This document shows positions 1 to 11,600 of a stretch of 64,000 nucleotides of DNA, one piece after another (position 1 is the stretch's first letter; every line of letters begins with the position of its first letter). Under the pieces are notes generated by a model. That model ran no database searches. It was not told the DNA's origin and worked only from the letters and a program-made list of their open reading frames with translations. The stretch covers positions 189,001-253,000 of the forward strand of contig VIIQ02000844.1 in the NCBI GenBank assembly GCA_007449985.2, read 5' to 3'. This DNA is from Desmodesmus armatus. Its lineage: Eukaryota > Chlorophyta > Chlorophyceae > Sphaeropleales > Scenedesmaceae. Made by a program: the position numbers and the translations under genes.

Positions 1-11
1 TCTTCTTACAG

Positions 12-372
12 CATTTCAGTCAGTGCCTCCACCCCGGGGGTTCCCCGCATGGCAAGCCAAGCTGCCGCCCGACCCAGCAGCAGCAGCAGCAGCAGAAGCG
101 GCGGCGCAGCAGCGGCAGCACAAAGGCGCTCAGTACATCTCACTGAACGAAGGGCAGGGGGAGGAGCAGACCGGTAACCTCACTGTAACAGATCTCACGA
201 GGCTAAGGCCCCAGGGGGTTAGGACACTAAGGGATGAGGCAGCCATAGCAGCTGCAGCAGCAGCAGCAGCAGCAACAGCATTCCTTGCCCAGGCAGCAGT
301 ACCCCCACCTGACTATCACCAGCAGCAGCAGCTACAGCAGCTGGGAGGGGAAGCAGGTGATGCTGTAAACAC

Positions 373-413
<41 letters not shown>

Positions 414-2297
414 GGAGGGTGGCTGCTGAGTTACTCATGCAGCACTGCCTGCTGCTGTTCAAGGCAAGCCACAGGCTGTCCCCTTGTGCAATTGATGATG
501 CTAGCCTGCCTATTGACAAGCTGATGGGGGTGCCTGGGGCCCCTAGGGTGCTGCTGGCGGTTACTGGAGCTGCCGATGGAGTGGAAGCACTGCCTAACAT
601 GGTGCTGCAGCTGCTACAGGTACGCTGTTTTGGGGCAGGGGGGGGTGCCAAAACCAATGCCGCTGCAGGTAGGTCTTTACCTGGTAAGGGGTGGGGCGAG
701 GGGGTGGGGCAGGAGGGGGGCATTTGGGGCCCTAGGGTGCTGCTGGCGGTTACTGGAGCTGCCGATCCAGCAGAGGCAATGCCCAACATGGTGCTGCAGC
801 TGCTGCAGGTGGGGGTGGGGTGTTATGAGGAGGGGGGGGGGTGCTGGCGGTTACAGGAGGTGCTGAGGGAGCGGAGGCACTGCCTAACATGGTGCTACAG
901 CTGCTACAGTTAGGTGCTTATGATGTGGTGCTGATAAGGTGATTGTTAAAAGGTGGTTCCAATCAGCCAGCGGGATGGGGTGGTGTGTTGGAGGGGAAGG
1001 GGGGGGTGGCGGAGGCCCAGGGTGGATGCCTGGGGCCCCTAGGGTGCTGCTGGCGGTTACTGGAGCTGCCGATGGAGTGGAAGCACTGCCTAACATGGTG
1101 CTGCAGCTGCTGCAGGTACGTTGTTTTGGGGCAGGGGGGTGCCAAAACCAATGCCGCTGCAGGTAGGTCTTTACCTGGTAAGGGGTGGGGCGAGGGGGTG
1201 GGGCGGGAGGGGGACATTTAGGGCACCTAGGGTGCTGCTGGTTGTTACTGGAGCTGCCGATGGAGTGGAGGCACTGCCTAACATGGTGCTGCAGCTGCTA
1301 CAGTTAGGTTGTTTTGGGCCGGGGGGGAGGGGGGGGGGTGACTGCCAATTCAATGCAGCTGAAGGTAGGCCGTTACCTGATAAGGGATGGAGCGAGGGGG
1401 TGGGGGAGGGGGGGGGCATTTGGGGCCCCTAGGGTGCTGCTGGCAGTTACTGCAGCTGCTGAGGAAGTGGAGGCACTGCCTAACATGGTGCTGCAGCTGC
1501 TACAGGTAGGTTGTTTTGGGGCCGGGGGGAGGGGGGGGGTAACTGCCAATTCAATGCAGCTGAAGGTAGGTCTTTACCTGATAAGGGATGGAGCGAGGGG
1601 TAGGGGGAGGGGGGTGCCTGGGGCCCCTAGGGTGCTGCTGTCAGTTACTGGAGCTGCCGATGGAGCAGAGGCAATGCCTAACATGGTGCTGCAGCTGTTG
1701 CAGGTACGCTGTTTTGGGGCAGGGAGCGGGGGAGGAAGGGGGGGGAGACGGGGGAGGGCGAGGGGAATGCAGCTGCAGAAGGGGTGACACTGCCTTACCT
1801 GGTGCTGCAGCTGCTAGCCCGGGGGGGGGGGGGGGGGGAGTTGGTGGTGGTGTTAGCCGCCCCTTGCTGTCTGAATCAAAAAACTGCATGTGTTTCCGCC
1901 TGTACGTTATGTCGACAAGACATTCTGCCCACCAAGATTCAATTGTTGTGCTGCCCTGCTGCTGTTGTCTGTGTGCAGCTGGTGCTTCAATCCCAGCCTG
2001 GGTCGCTGTATGTAAGCCTAGTGGACGACACATCAACCTTCACCATCAGCAGCAGCGGCGGCGGCAGCAGCAGCAGCGGCGGCAGCAGCAGCAGCAGCAG
2101 CAGCACTGACGCTGCCTACTACCTGGACATACTGCAGCTGCTGCTGGTGCCGCTGCAAGTGCCGGTGCTGGTCACACAAGATGCCCGGCTGCAATCCCTG
2201 TCAGCAACAGGCAGCAGCAGCAGCAGCAACAGCAAGCAGCAGTCTGTGATGCAGGCGGCTGCTCGGAATGCTGCCATTGAGCCCTTCTTTGCTGCAC

Positions 2298-2331
<34 letters not shown>

Positions 2332-2608
2332 TGCTGCGTGTGCCGCTGAGCAGCGGAGTCACAGTGGGGCCAGTAGCGGCCACGAGGGAGCGCAGCAGCT
2401 AGGTGGCACCAAAGGCACTGATGCCACCACCAGCAGCAGCAGCAGCAGCAGCGCTCAGCTATTGCAGGCACAACGTGCAAGGAGCTTGAAGGAGGATGAA
2501 CCAGATGCTTCAGACAACGGAGGCAGCAGCAGTAGCAGCAGCAGCAGCTCACATGCCAGGGTTTGGCAGCACCAGCGGGCCTCTAGGTCTCTGCTCAGCA
2601 GGTGAGTT

Positions 2609-2644
<36 letters not shown>

Positions 2645-3515
2645 CCAACATGCTGTTGGTCTCCCAAGCCCTGCAAACAAGGCATCTCGCACATGCAACA
2701 GCACGAAACACTATGACCGTAACACCTGTGGTAGCACAGATGGCCCATTCAGCTGTGCTTGAACCAGCAGCAACACTGTCTGCTGTCTTGCGCCATCCCC
2801 ACCACGCAGTTGGGAGCCTTCGCAGCTCATGCGGCATGACCCAGCGACAACACTGTCTGCTCTCTTCCGTCATCCCCACCACGCAGGGGTCCCTTCCTTA
2901 GCTTCATTGCAGCCAAGGGAGCTATGAAATCAACGCAAAAAGCAACACAGGCTGCAAACACAGCAGTAGACGGCAGCAGCAGCATCAGCAGCAGCAGCAC
3001 CCCAGACTACGTGGCGGCTGCCATTGCTGCTGCCACCGCCACCCGAAAAACCACCACCAGCAGCAGCAGCAGCAGCTTTGGGGCGTCTACTCACCCTCAC
3101 TCCCCGCAAGCAGCAGCAGTAAGCAGCCTTACAGGCCTGAACCCCTCAGGTTTTGCTGCTGCTATGAGGCCTGCCTGCTTCAGGCCTGACTGGGTTGTGT
3201 TCGTCCAAGCCTCCTCACTCTTCTGCAAGAGTGATGTGCAGCGGCTGCTGATGCACACCGATGCAGACATGACCTGCGGGATGGACATGCATGTGGCGGA
3301 ACCAAGCCCCAATTCACCCCCACAGGAGCAGCCGGCAGCAGTACCAGCAGCAGCAGCAGCAGCAGCAGCAGGAGCAGCGGTAGTGGAAGGGCAGGGTGAT
3401 GGTACAGTCCAGGTAACAAGGCGCCAGCTGCATCTCTCACAGCAACACCAGCAGCAGCAGCAACAGCCAAGTCATCATCACATGCGGAAGCTCCAACAAG
3501 CTGCAGAATCACCCT

Positions 3516-3549
<34 letters not shown>

Positions 3550-5553
3550 GGAGCACGCTTGGCATGAGCGGCCCCCAGCCCTGGACGTATGGAAGCACCC
3601 AGTGGTGTATGCAGGTGCTGCTGTGGGGCGGCTGGTGAATGGTCAGCCCTTCAGTGCAGCGCCTTACTACGCAGGAGCACATGCGCCTACGTTGAGGAGG
3701 GTGGTGGCTGGACTGCCTGCACAGGTATGCAATTGTCACACTTTCTGGCAGATAGGAGATCTCCTAGAATGATGACACGGAAGGCAGAGGGGAGGAGCCG
3801 AGAGGGTTTGCATATTGTGTGGGGCGGTTGGTGATTGGTCAGCCCTTCAGTGCAGCGCCCTATTACGCTGGTGCACATGCGCCTACGTTGAGGAGGGTGG
3901 TGGCTGGACTGCCTGCACAGGTATGCAATTGTCACACTTTCTGGCAGATAGGAGATCTCCTAGAATGATGACACGGAAGGCAGAGGGGAGGGGTCGAGAG
4001 GGTTTGCATATTGTGTGGGGCGGTTGGTGATTGGTCAGCCCTTCAGTGCAGCGCCCTATTACGCTGGTGCACATGCGCCTACGTTGAGGAGGGTGGTGGC
4101 CGGACTGCCTGCACAGGTATGCAATTGTCACACTTTCTGGCAGATAGGTAAATGATGACACGGAAGGCAGAGGGGGGGGTCGGGAGGGTTTGCATGTTGT
4201 GTGGGGCGGCTGGTGGATGGTCAGCCCTTCAGTGCAGCGCCGTACTACGCAGGGGCACATGCGCCTACGCTGAGGAGGGTGGTGGCTGGACTGCCTGCAC
4301 AGGTAAGCAGCAGCTTCTGAGTGCCATGCTTATGTAAGGTGCACTCAACAGACTCTGTATGATACGCCTCAGTGAGGGTTGATGCAGCACTGAGGCGGAG
4401 TTGTGTAGGGTTTTGTGTTTATGGGGTTTGGCACATCACTTTTGACGTACGTGGCGGGTTTGAGGTTGAGGAGGGTTGTGGCCGGACTGCCTCCTCTCGT
4501 GCGCAGACACTGCTGATCGTCTTTCTCTGGTTATATACACCAGCTTACAGGGTTGATGGTATGGGGCTGTAAAAAGGTGTGGTGGTTGCAGTTTTGCGGG
4601 TTGGTACCATCCAGTGGGGTTGGAGGGCCCTACCCGGGTATGCAGCTGCTGATTGGCACTGCTGATCTGTGGTGAATACAGATATGTACAGATATGTGGT
4701 CCCCCTGGGATGATCTAGCCTAGATCCCTGCCCTGAGTGTAGGGGTATACAAGGAGTCGGGGAGATGCGCATGCGGGTTTTACGGGTTGAGTGGCCGAAG
4801 GTCTTCACACTGCGTCATGATGAAATGCACCCCGTACTGCCCAAGGCCCGCGGGTTCACTGCTGCTGGAGCGACCTCACAAATCTTGCAGACTGCTCATG
4901 CCAGCCTGCAGTTTGTTATGTTACTCACGACCAGTGTGCATGCGAGCCTCGCCAAACACTGACGCCGCTGCTTTGCATGCTGAACTGCACCCTTTACTGC
5001 TCAACTGCCGCAGGTCTACTGCTGCTGGAGTGGCGTCACAAAACTTTCAGCACGTGCTTTCGAAAAGAGCTTGAGGTTCCGAGCGCAAGCCATGCCAGGC
5101 GAGTGCAGCAGCGCCACCAGCCCGAACCTCATGTGCGACGACATGCACAGGACCGGGTTGGACCGGATATTGATTGATGCCGGGGTGCTCGTCACACACG
5201 ATTTGGAGGTCGCTGCGAAGTTCACGCCGCTGATCAAGGCCGCTGATCGCGCTCCGTTCATCCGGCGGAGCAGATGGGTCGAGGTCGAAGGCTCGGGCTC
5301 GCCGTGGGATTACGACACAAGCAGCTTGCAAAGCAGCTACAAAGCTATGCAGTGTTGCGAGCAGCCACAGCAGCGGGAAGTCGAGCAGCTGCTGATAGTA
5401 GACGAGATGGTGCAAGCTGTTGCTGCATCAAGTCGACTTGGTGGGCCTCTACCGCTCCGGGGTTGGGATGCCTCAGCATGTCGCGCCGTCGACATCTTGG
5501 CGCGCAACCATACTGAAGCATACCTGCAACGGATACATGCTGCGCAGACGTAG
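12..5553 (+). CDS. GT69/CAP59-like glycosyltransferase, 5' end outside window
   Basis: Four exons join in phase: about 12-619 (opened by an acceptor at 1-11), 1979-2601, 2887-3724 and 5014-5553. The joined product matches the order of the CAP59/CMT1 mannosyltransferase family: PRVLLAVTGAADG with LPNMVLQLLQ (first strand and helix), SLYVSLVDDTST (family form VSIxExxSxDxT), FRPDWVVFVQAS then TCGMDMH (the CG+D block), GRLVNGQPFSAAPYY, VYCCWSGV (family form CCWNG), LRFRAQAMPGEC and a C-terminal DRILIDAG. The family normally transfers hexose in the secretory pathway; the substrate here cannot be told. The usual FLND is replaced by FVQAS, so catalysis is uncertain. Long Gln, Ser and Ala runs inflate loops between blocks, as is common in volvocine algae. 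The N-terminus, any membrane anchor and the promoter lie left of the window. Family assignment is from motif order only. Confidence 0.72.
374..412 (+). repeat. (CAG)13 coding microsatellite
   Basis: Thirteen uninterrupted CAG codons encode polyglutamine inside the first glycosyltransferase exon. Similar shorter CAG/AGC runs at 243-272, 2060-2105, 2301-2328 and 3523-3548 encode Ala or Ser in that gene. Confidence 0.95.
538..1816 (+). repeat. Exon-echo array of the first exon's 3' end, about 8 copies
   Basis: The last ~80 bases of the first exon plus its splice donor recur through the following intron. Copies end at 619 (true exon), 808, 909, 1115, 1303, 1505 and 1703, with a degenerate one near 1816. 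Spacing is 101-206 bp. Donors in copies 808, 1115, 1505 and 1703 keep GT; copies 909 and 1303 read TTAGG and are dead. G-rich intron DNA between copies is repeated too, so the unit spans exon and intron. No copy has a recognisable acceptor in front. Confidence 0.93.
2766..2886 (+). repeat. Two-copy echo of the third exon's acceptor
   Basis: The segment running from AACACTGTCTGCT to CCCCACCACGCAG occurs twice in tandem. The second copy ends at 2886 and is the acceptor that keeps the frame of the third exon. Confidence 0.8.
3629..4505 (+). repeat. 196-bp exon-echo array of the third exon's 3' end
   Basis: The last ~100 bases of the third exon (GRLVNGQPFSAAPYY to AGLPAQ) with donor and ~90 bases of intron are repeated. 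Donor boundaries fall at 3724, 3920, 4116 and 4312, which is exactly 196 bp apart each time. A fifth, degenerate copy lies at about 4455-4505. All four good copies keep a GT donor (GTATGC three times, GTAAGC once). Confidence 0.95.
4815..5052 (+). repeat. Two-copy echo of the last exon's 5' end
   Basis: The stretch TGCTGCTGGAG and its flanks around the acceptor at 5013 recur about 160 bp upstream (TGCTGCTGGAG ending near 4870, followed by a CACAAATCTTGCAG end). The upstream copy is diverged and lacks the CAG acceptor at the matching place. Confidence 0.75.
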
Positions 5554-5691
5554 CGGTGCGGCTTCGCTGTTTGTGCATAGCGCGATGACGGTGCGGAGTT
5601 GCATTGGCCGCTTCGCAGTTCCTGTGAAGGGTTGGGTGTGTACTATGGTTTGAGGCATAGGTCTCTTCTGTACATGTGTGTGCCTGCATAT

Positions 5692-5696
5692 TGTAA
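5692..5696 (+). terminator. TGTAA poly(A) signal of the glycosyltransferase gene
   Basis: TGTAA lies about 140 bases after the stop codon at 5551-5553, a usual 3' UTR length and the usual signal of chlamydomonadalean algae. Confidence 0.7.
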
Positions 5697-5738
5697 CATT
5701 AAATCAAAGTTATACATAGAGTGATCCAGGCCGTGGCC

Positions 5739-5756
5739 AGGGTTTAGGGTTTAGGC
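5739..5756 (+). repeat. Short interstitial TTTAGGG block
   Basis: About two units of AGGGTTT occur just downstream of the glycosyltransferase gene. The spacer from here to 6075 shows no gene. Confidence 0.6.
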
Positions 5757-6075
5757 TTCGGGTGTGTTGATAGCATATCGTGCCACTGTCACAAGTGAGC
5801 TCAGTTGATGAATGATCACAGATGATCTCATCGAACATCTGACGCTGACCGACTGGCAATTGCAACTCAGGTCTGCATAGTCAGGAGCTGCGCACATGCT
5901 ACTCAGACATCGCCGTCACTTTCTTGCAAGCCTCCTATGAGTGAGCGTATAGAAGCCTGCTTTGGGGCCTGAGGCTCAATGCTTGCATGGCCAGTGAGTC
6001 CAACAGCGTGCAGCTAGCTGAGTGCTGTCATGAAGCAGATGCTGGCAGAAAGGCCCCTCAAGCTGTGGCAGTACA

Positions 6076-6190
6076 AAAATCAAATCAAAGTTACACCTGT
6101 AGCTATGAAGTTCAAAAGCTCATGCCAGCCATTCACTGATATCACGGAGATAGCACAACCAGCCAGAAGGAACATACTGAGGATCAAACG
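6076..6190 (-). mobile_element. Old LINE-A 3' end fragment
   Basis: About 115 bases match the 3' UTR end of LINE-A (compare 25850-25970), including the (TTTGA)n-type tail read on the minus strand at 6076-6086. It is visibly more diverged than the other copies in this window, so it is an older, strongly 5'-truncated insertion. Confidence 0.85.
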
Positions 6191-6866
6191 GTGGCACCGC
6201 ATTCTTGCAACCAGGACCCTTTTCAATAGGGGTGCAGAAGACGCATGCAGCAGTGCTACCACCCTCAACGGTGGCAGGTGGATCAAAGATGGGATGCATG
6301 ATGCTGAATGCAAAAAGAGGCACCTCCTTCAGGTAGCGCCACACACTCCATGCAGCCACCGACCGGCCCTGTCTCAAGACCAGACGACAACTGTACAACA
6401 TAGCTCCAGACTTTGACGGTGTCTTTACCGCTAGGCAACCACTGCCACAAGTGCCTTCGTACTCGGGTTTTGCAACAATATGCACGTAATGGCTTTGTAG
6501 CATGGCGACATGGCCAGCCTGTCTTGGTCAGCACCAGCAGCCATGACCAGTCAGCCATAGCTCCAGATGCCATCCATGCATGGACCATGAATGCCATGAA
6601 TCGACACTATATGCCATCTGTTGTGTTGGTCCAGGTTCTCAGTCACTGAGTCAGCCTATCACGTTGATGATTACACTAGCAAACCCATGCCAACATAGCA
6701 ATAGAGGCACTCGGGCATTGAGAGCAGTGCATGCATTTGAGGGACACTTGGAGTGGGCCCATGGGGAGGGGCTCCGTAGCTGTTCACATAAGGTATAGAT
6801 CACCCTACACAACGGGTGGCCAGCAGGGCAGCACGCGCCATGCTCTCCCATGCTGCCATGCGCTCC
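6191..6866. other. Spacer without recognised gene
   Basis: A minus-strand open stretch at about 6503-6190 has protein-like composition but matches nothing I recognise and runs into the LINE fragment. Confidence 0.4.
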
Positions 6867-7100
6867 TGGCGCGCCCCTGCCCTCCTCGTGCTGGTCTGCG
6901 CTCCTGTCACGCCCTCTGCTCTCCCTATGCTGGCCTACGCTCCTGGCACGCCCGCTGCTCTCCCCGCGCACATGTATTCCTGGCACGCCCCCTGCTTTCC
7001 CCGTGCTGGCATGCGCTCTTACAACGCCCCCTGCTCTTCCCGTGCTGGCCTGTGGTCCTGCCACGCCCCCTGCTCTCCCGCTGCTGGCTGCTGTGTCTGC
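6867..7100. repeat. 39-bp minisatellite, about 6 units
   Basis: Diverged direct repeats of ~39 bases carry cores such as CACGCCCCCTGCTCT and GTGCTGGC. Because 39 is a multiple of three, the minus strand is open through the array and would read as 13-residue repeats with ASTGRAGGV cores. It lies in the intron or 3' side of the PHD-containing exon at 7284-7368, so whether it is translated is unknown. Confidence 0.85.
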
Positions 7101-7283
7101 CACCCCCTGCCGCTGCTGCCATGGCTCCTGCTGGTGGTGTTGCGCCTGCCTGCATGGTGCGGTTGTGATGAGCCACCAGTTGCAGCATAACCCTATCCTG
7201 ATGCTGCATATGCGCCTCGCTGCCGTACAGGTAGGGGTGCGCATGGTTGGATGAGCTCGCCATCGCCACAGCCTGGCAGGTAC

Positions 7284-7368
7284 CTCTGACACAGTGTCCA
7301 AGGGAGCGGGCAGGCACGTCATGTGGCAACCTGCGTCACAGACGTCGCACAGCAAGGGTTTTAGAGTG
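7284..7368 (-). CDS. Exon with half a PHD finger
   Basis: Read on the minus strand, an exon bounded by a CTAG acceptor (7369) and a GAG|GTACCT donor (7283) encodes LLCDVCDAGCHMTCLPAPLD. This matches the Cys-Cys-His-Cys half of a PHD finger, a zinc fold that reads histone tails. The remaining zinc ligands (the usual P-x-G-x-W-x-C block) would be on a downstream exon, which I could not find through the minisatellite. The rest of the gene is unidentified, and it could be a broken remnant or part of a transposon ORF. Confidence 0.5.
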
Positions 7369-7870
7369 CTAGACAACACCAAGGGTAGAACTTCACAAGC
7401 AACATTTGGCGGCTTGCTTGCAATTGTGAGTCACTCACACGGTGTGTACAGCACTTGATTGATTGCTGTGTCAATCAATGCCAGGCAGGTGGCATGGTGC
7501 ACACTGAGAAACGTGGCAACCTGTGGTTGCGCACTTTTTTGCAGTACGCGGCGCCCTGATGGCATGACCGTAACGATGCAGTAACTTGCAGCCTTTGGCC
7601 TTGGCTGCAAGGCGTTAGCCCTATTGGCCCTATTGGCCTGACTAGTGTACTAGGTGATGTTGAAGGTAGATTGTAAAGTTACAATGCTGCCTCAATTGCG
7701 CCTCACGTATGAGAGTCAGATGGAAACCCAACATCGGGTTCAACACCCACCCCCAACCGGACTCACTCCCAACAGCCCGAAAGCCTCAAAATCCATCAAA
7801 CCCGCACCCCACAACTTTCTCCGCCTCCCCGCATCCAGCCTCCGGGCAGCCCCGCTTAATGTCACCTCAA

Positions 7871-8622
7871 CGTTTACTAAACGTGCGTGACAACAGCCAA
7901 CCCTGAATGTCACCCACCTCAAAGTGGTGCTTCTTGGACAGATATGCCCCCGAGCGGGTGCGCTTGTACGGATGCCCGTCCCTGTGCTGGGCGTAAAGCA
8001 AATTATGCACTGCGATGGGACAGTGCTGCTTGACCCAAGGTCCTGCGGCGCGCAAGGTCAGCAGCAGCCAGCTCTGGTGAGTCAATTGTAAGATGATATA
8101 TATATATATATATATATTAATATTAATTATTAATTATTATATAATTAATAATAATAATAATATATGATTATTTATCAACAAAATCAATTGCTTTGTCAAG
8201 CCTGGCCACCACCGCTGCTGGCAGCACAGGTATCTGCGCGTACAGTAGCTCGTACGGAGAGATTGCTGTGCTCTTGTGAGGGCTGCACCTGTACCGCAGC
8301 CCCGGAGTAGCCAAGGGATCTCCATCCCAGTCCTCTACAAGCTGCTCCTTGAAGCACATCTCTTGTCCATCCCCCAGCGGTAGCCCAACACTTTGATGAC
8401 ATCTACGGTAGTGGCCCTGCCAGGTCCAACCCCCCAGCGGCAGCACAACCATTCAATGAGCAGGGGCTGCAGCTCAGCTGGCTCTGCATTGCTGAAAGTG
8501 GCATGCACGTGCCTGCGCTCTTTGCACCCACCCACCCGCCCACCCACCCACCCACCGTGGGTGGGGCCCACCCACTCACCAGGTGTGCAATGTCAGCCTG
8601 CAGGCCGTGCCACCAGAAGGGT
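7871..8622 (-). mobile_element. Decayed Ty3/gypsy-type integrase segment
   Basis: Three minus-strand pieces follow the order of a Ty3/gypsy integrase. PFWWHGLQADIAHL (about 8622-8581) fits the FWWPGMRxDV part of the zinc-binding domain. GLRYRCSPHKSTAISPYELL (near 8290-8230) fits the end of the catalytic core. HNLLYAQHRDGHPYK to HHFEVGD (about 8010-7915) fits the C-terminal domain. Frames differ between the pieces and an AT-rich tract separates the last two, so the element is dead. No LTRs or reverse transcriptase were recognised. Confidence 0.72.
8096..8166. repeat. AT-rich microsatellite inside the integrase remnant
   Basis: A (TA)n run is followed by TTAAT and AATAAT motifs, about 70 bases that are almost pure A/T in GC-rich surroundings. 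It interrupts the integrase reading frame. Confidence 0.9.
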
Positions 8623-8660
8623 TTAGGGTTTAGGGTTTAGGATTTAGAAACCCTAACCCG
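8618..8660. repeat. Interstitial telomere-like repeats in inverted orientation
   Basis: Three TTTAGGG-type units and a degenerate fourth run forward, then AAACCCTAACCC runs in the opposite sense. The block abuts the 5' side of the integrase remnant. Confidence 0.85.
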
Positions 8661-11600
8661 TTTTCAGCACGAGGGCGGCTGTGCGCCTCCCTCCAAAGTG
8701 TCCAAAGTGACTGTGTAGCTACTGTACGATGACTGTCCTCTCCTTGAATTAGGGGCGGGGGGGACCTGTTCGCAGGAACAGTCAGGCATGTGCCTCAGCA
8801 GGTTGCCTTGCTGCCATTGATAGTATTATCTGCTGTTGTAGTGCCCTCAGGCAAATGATGGCGCCTTGCTGCAACACAAGCAGTGCTGCTGCATGCACAG
8901 TAACTGTACTGGCCGTTTGCTTCTGGTACAGTTGCTCTTCCGCGGCAGCTGCTGCTGCTGCTGACAGTCTACACGCTGTTTCACAGCTACAGTGTGCCAA
9001 GGGTCTGGGGTGCTGTACCCTCGCCCACAATACTGCTGTTGCTGATCTGCACTGTGTGCAGTTTGAATCCACAGACTCACCTAGCACTTGTCTGCGCTGC
9101 TGCTTCCTCACGCCTGGGGTGGCGGTGCTGCCCTGTGTGTAGCCGTTGCAACCCCCTCGCGGCTGCTGTACGATGGCACCTCGTGCCGTCTGCATTGCAG
9201 ACGCTACCAGGTTTTCTGGCAGGAAGTCGTTTGGCTGTAGCTACGCCATACTTGTGGGCCATGCCTGCATGTATTCACGAGGCATGTTGCAGCAGTAGAG
9301 TTGCGGGCGGTCAGCAGTGCGCACAGCTTGCGCAGTTCTGCCTGCTGCCAGTTCCTAGCTCTCTGCATATGCGGCCTGGTGGGTGCTTGACATGCACAGC
9401 AGCGCCGGCCACCTGTGCCAAGGTCCGAACAGGTTTGTCCACCAGTTGCGCACCCTGTGAGCCAAGCTGCTAAGCTGTACTGCATCCAGCACTTATCCTG
9501 GGGTCACCCCCACAGACAATGCCTAAAATTGGTGAATTTTCCCCCGCACACTTCCCAGCCGCCCACCCACCTGCAGTTGATGCTGTCACAAGCCGCACTG
9601 TCTCCTCCCCTCTCTGTATGTGCTGCCGCCAGCTGCTGCTGCAGGTTGGTGCGGCCTGCGGTAGCGCTGGCCGCAGCGGCGCAGTGAGCAGCAGTGCATG
9701 CAGCAGCCAGGACCTATTGGTCCTACTCCGCTGCTGCACACCTGCAGGGGGGCGAGGGCGAAAGAGAACCCAAACACAATGACCTCAGCGGTGAGCGCTG
9801 CAGGAGACCGTAAGGAAGTGCCGAAAAGCAGTGCCAAGCTCTGCCTTTTCCTACTGTAGGGCCCAGCACCTACATGGGATAAAGAGAGACACTGCTAGTA
9901 GCAATTTTTGCTGCTCACGTTCAAGCTCAGCAGCAGAGTCTGCATGAAGAACCAATCCAGTGCAGTGCAGCGCGCAGGGGGGAGGGGGGGGCACACGGAT
10001 GGTGCGGCGGGTGCGGTGCGCACAAGGTTGACACTCTAGCACAGGGACACCTCATGGAGAGCATCCACAGCTAAGAAGGACAAAGCGCAAGCAATATGCA
10101 TCTGCACAGCACAGCACACCATGTTGTTGATGGCTCTGCACCACCAACGCGACGAGCACAGGTTGGGCAGACCAAAGCGCAACACAGCACAGCACAGCAC
10201 AGGCATACTACTGGCACTCTTGCAGTCTTGTCAGTCTCACGCCATTTCAAGCAGGTGGACCAGCTTTGTTAGCAGGAGATGCCCTGTCAGCAGCAGAGCA
10301 GCACAACATGCAGGATGCGTGCCATCTAGCAACCAACCAGTCTGTGTGAGTGATATGCACACAAGCTTGCAGCCAAGGTATGTGTGTGTGCTGACAGAGG
10401 GCAACCAACACCCACCACTCTCAGGCGCAGCACTTGGCATCTCCTTGAAGCTGCTGCCCCGTATTGCTGCCGTTGCTGCCGGCCCTCGCGCTGCTGCTGC
10501 CTCCAGGGTTTTGCTGTGGCCAGGTGCTGTGACCCTGGTTGCCCCCTTGCTGTTTGCCACATGCCCCGACCCTGTGGGGACAGGGGTGCAGGTGCTGATG
10601 CGGCTGGAGTTGGGCCCACAGGCTTCAAGCAGCAGTGCACACTTGACAGTTGGTGTACAGAACCTACCCCTGCAGACACAACACAGTTGAAACATGAAGA
10701 TGACGAGGGAGATGATGCCGCAAGCTTTTTCATACTTCATGCAAGGTGGACAATGTCCTTGCAGGACAGACGCGCTAGTTGCGCAAGGCTACTGATGTGG
10801 CAAGATGCTGCAGGAAGCTTTGCCAGCACTGATGCAGCTGCAAACCGTGTGGCATTCTGCAATGTGCAGCTGGGCTGCAGCCCGCTGCTTCTGGAAGCAG
10901 CTGCTGAGGGTTGTACGCAGCTTCCATAGCAGCTGCTGCTGAACTGCTGAGGGTTGTGTGCAGCTGGTCCCTGCAGTGCTGCTGCGCGTAAGCACGATGC
11001 TTGATGACGCCATGCAGTGAGTGCTGCTGTATCACGCTCACTGCGCTGGCTACATCCCCACTGAGGGCTCCCCTCCCTCTGATCTGATCCCTCAGACCTT
11101 ACCTCGATCTCTGCTGCTGCCTCTGCCGCCAGTTGTGAGATAAAAGTGTCAGATTCAGCATCATGTGCTGGACCCCTCAGGGCCTGGGTCAGTGCCTGAG
11201 GGCCTTGGACACATGTCGCGACAGGCGCTGCTGCTGTTGACACTCTGCTGCCATTTATGCCAGCCTGCTCGGAAACGTGCCAGTCTCATTCACCTCTGCC
11301 ATGGGATCCTCCTCCTCCATGTGCTGGTTGTATCTGATGATGATCAGGTGGTAGTTACATTGTGTCTGCTGCTGCTGATGCTGCTATTGTTCGTTGTATG
11401 TTTTTGACCTGCTGCAGCTGCTGCTGCTATTGATCTGACGTGCTGATGTGCTGCTGCTAGCTGATCTGCTTGCTGGTGTTTGTTGAGACTGATGATGCCC
11501 CCGACATTTCGCTCAATGTTTCGAGCATTTGACGTTGATTCTATCGACTTGATCGCATCCGACAGCAAGTTATCCTCAAAGCACGAGCACGCAACACCCT

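Noticed and set aside
2172..2552. Poly-Cys, poly-Leu and poly-Ala open frames over CAG tracts on both strands
   Set aside because: They are frame shadows of the coding CAG/AGC repeats.
538..4505. Mutually exclusive cassette exons (Dscam-like arrays)
   Set aside because: The repeated units have donors but no acceptors in front, so they cannot be spliced in as independent cassettes. They are better read as alternative donors or dead echoes.
6190..6503. Minus-strand gene ending in the LINE-A fragment
   Set aside because: Protein-like composition only; no domain, start or splice evidence.
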